Shown one piece after another: positions 5,586 to 6,267 of a DNA stretch of 6,267 nucleotides. Position 1 is the first letter of the stretch. Every line of letters begins with the position of its first letter. The translations under genes and the position numbers were made by a program. The stretch lies in assembly GCA_937959095.1 (NCBI GenBank), contig CALGLY010000615.1:1-6267 (forward strand), written 5' to 3'. Source of the DNA: an uncultured Saprospiraceae bacterium. GTDB lineage: Bacteria; Bacteroidota; Bacteroidia; Chitinophagales; Saprospiraceae. The notes beneath the pieces are model-generated. The model did not search any database, was not told the origin of the DNA, and saw only the letters and a program-made list of their open reading frames with translations.

Positions 5586-5663
5586 CTATTTAACTATTTG
5601 AAGTTTTTGTGTCCAAGTTTTGTTTTCTGTCTGAAGGTTTACAAGATAAAGACCGTTTTCGAT
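5586..5663 (-). pseudogene. Remnant of a T9SS type A sorting domain (C-terminal end)
   Basis: Reading the minus strand from 5663, the frame gives I followed by ENGLYLVNL, then a polar stretch, and ends KLQIVK with TAG at 5588-5586. The G-x-Y-x-V core with a basic/hydrophobic K-L-x-x-x end is the hallmark of the last strands of the type IX secretion C-terminal sorting domain (Por_Secre_tail), which directs exported proteins across the outer membrane of Bacteroidota. Only about 25 of the usual 70-80 residues remain, and a TAG (5666-5664) lies immediately upstream. In the neighbouring frame, KEVRID (5662-5679) looks like the preceding strand, so a small frameshifting deletion near 5661-5664 probably split the domain. 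It is too short to be expressed alone and is best read as the decayed 3' end of the gene whose fragments lie at 5705-6267. Confidence 0.75.
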
Positions 5664-5704
5664 CTATCCTCACTTCCTTTTAGTCTCTTGTTAAGCTTCC
5701 TACA

Positions 5705-6181
5705 CTATTCCAACCAAATAGTAAAAGCCGTCATCACACCCAAATGATTACGATGGCGAACAACTACATAATAATTTCCTGCACTCAATCCGTCGAATCG
5801 TACTGCTGATTTGCCATCTACATCTACCACATCACCATCCCGTTGCAGCAAAGCAGAACGAGTAGCTACAATTTGAGTGTTATCCGTAGCATCACGTAAC
5901 TCTAGCAGTACCCAATCTACGATAGCATTATCACTATCATCGTCTTCTAATATACAAGTTGTAGTAGGAAGTGAATTATCACTAATTAAAGTATATGTAG
6001 CACTAGTGTAAGGTGAAATAGTGGGTAATATCGGGCGAATTGCATCGCTCATATTACTGCTTGCGAGTGGACCTTGTAGAAATGCTTTTACTGCCACTTC
6101 AACGCCTTCCGTTAATAACTCCAAACTATATGGGGAACATTCGGGATACGTCCAAAAAGTTATCACAAGGGTATAGTAAGA
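5705..6181 (-). pseudogene. Fragment of a large exported surface protein (Saprospiraceae-type domain)
   Basis: The frame is open from just after an in-frame TAA (6184-6182) to TAG 5707-5705. Numbering from the GTG at 6166, it contains GVEVAVKAFLQGPL (21-34), NAIVDWVLLELRDA (80-93), ATRSALLQRDGDVVDVDG (101-118) and AGNYYVVVRHRNHLGVMTA (129-147). From memory this series recurs just before the C-terminus of very large Saprospiraceae surface proteins, where it forms a beta-rich module of unknown function. In intact proteins the chain continues after HLGVMTA and ends in a T9SS sorting domain; here it stops after seven more residues, and a sorting tail appears 42 bases downstream in another frame. 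There is no signal peptide and no credible start; GTG 6166 is only the first permitted codon. I therefore call it an internal piece of a broken gene. Confidence 0.7.
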
Positions 6182-6267
6182 TTATTGTTGGTGACCTTTC
6201 TAAAAGCGGAATCCATATCAATAGCTGCAGTTTTGGTGTAAATCTGAGTAGAATCAGGTTGTTCATG
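6163..6267 (-). pseudogene. Upstream fragment of the same broken gene, open at the right edge
   Basis: From the right edge the minus strand is open for 34 codons, beginning HEQPDSTQIYTK and ending NNNLTIPL, then stops at TGA 6165-6163, immediately followed by TAA. The composition looks like real protein. The stop overlaps the GTG (6166-6164) of the next fragment, which is in a different frame, so a single-base shift near 6160-6180 would join NLTIPL to ITFWTYPEC. This fits a frameshifted continuation of the surface-protein gene. It could also be the true end of a separate upstream gene, which the window cannot resolve. Confidence 0.4.

Overview
The window looks like an accessory region of a Bacteroidota chromosome, probably in or near the Saprospiria. 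Three observations support this. There is a degraded C-terminal sorting tail of the type IX secretion system (T9SS), which is confined to this phylum. The surface-protein fragment next to it resembles domains I know from large Saprospiraceae exported proteins. No gene start has a convincing Shine-Dalgarno sequence, as is usual in this phylum. The placement is by pattern recognition, not by a search.

Layout: (1) 1-103, probable 3' end of an unidentified plus-strand gene. (2) 104-652, minus strand, a lone KilA-N domain protein with no other phage gene beside it. (3) 653-1166, a 514-base intergenic stretch packed with dyad symmetries: a long imperfect inverted repeat (661-784), a G/C hairpin (788-810), a nested REPIN/MITE-like palindrome (906-1042) and a 20-base perfect palindrome (1138-1157). 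(4) 1167-4149, three closely spaced plus-strand glycosyltransferase genes that look like one operon: a DxD sugar-binding-type enzyme, a GT4 enzyme and a GT2 enzyme. (5) 4164-5351, minus strand, a CapM/PglA-like GT4 glycosyltransferase convergent with that operon, with a doubtful small ORF upstream. (6) 5586-6267, minus strand, debris of a large T9SS-exported surface protein, split over all three reading frames.

The four glycosyltransferases together suggest the edge of a surface polysaccharide or glycan locus (capsule, O-antigen or protein glycan). No polymerase, flippase, ABC exporter, initiating sugar-phosphate transferase or nucleotide-sugar gene lies in the window, so the product cannot be named. 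The two GT4 enzymes and the GT2 enzyme would be expected to work at the cytoplasmic face of the inner membrane.

I found no CRISPR array, tRNA, rRNA, intact transposase, reverse transcriptase or recognisable defence system. The most unusual material is the palindrome-dense intergenic stretch and the decayed surface-protein gene.
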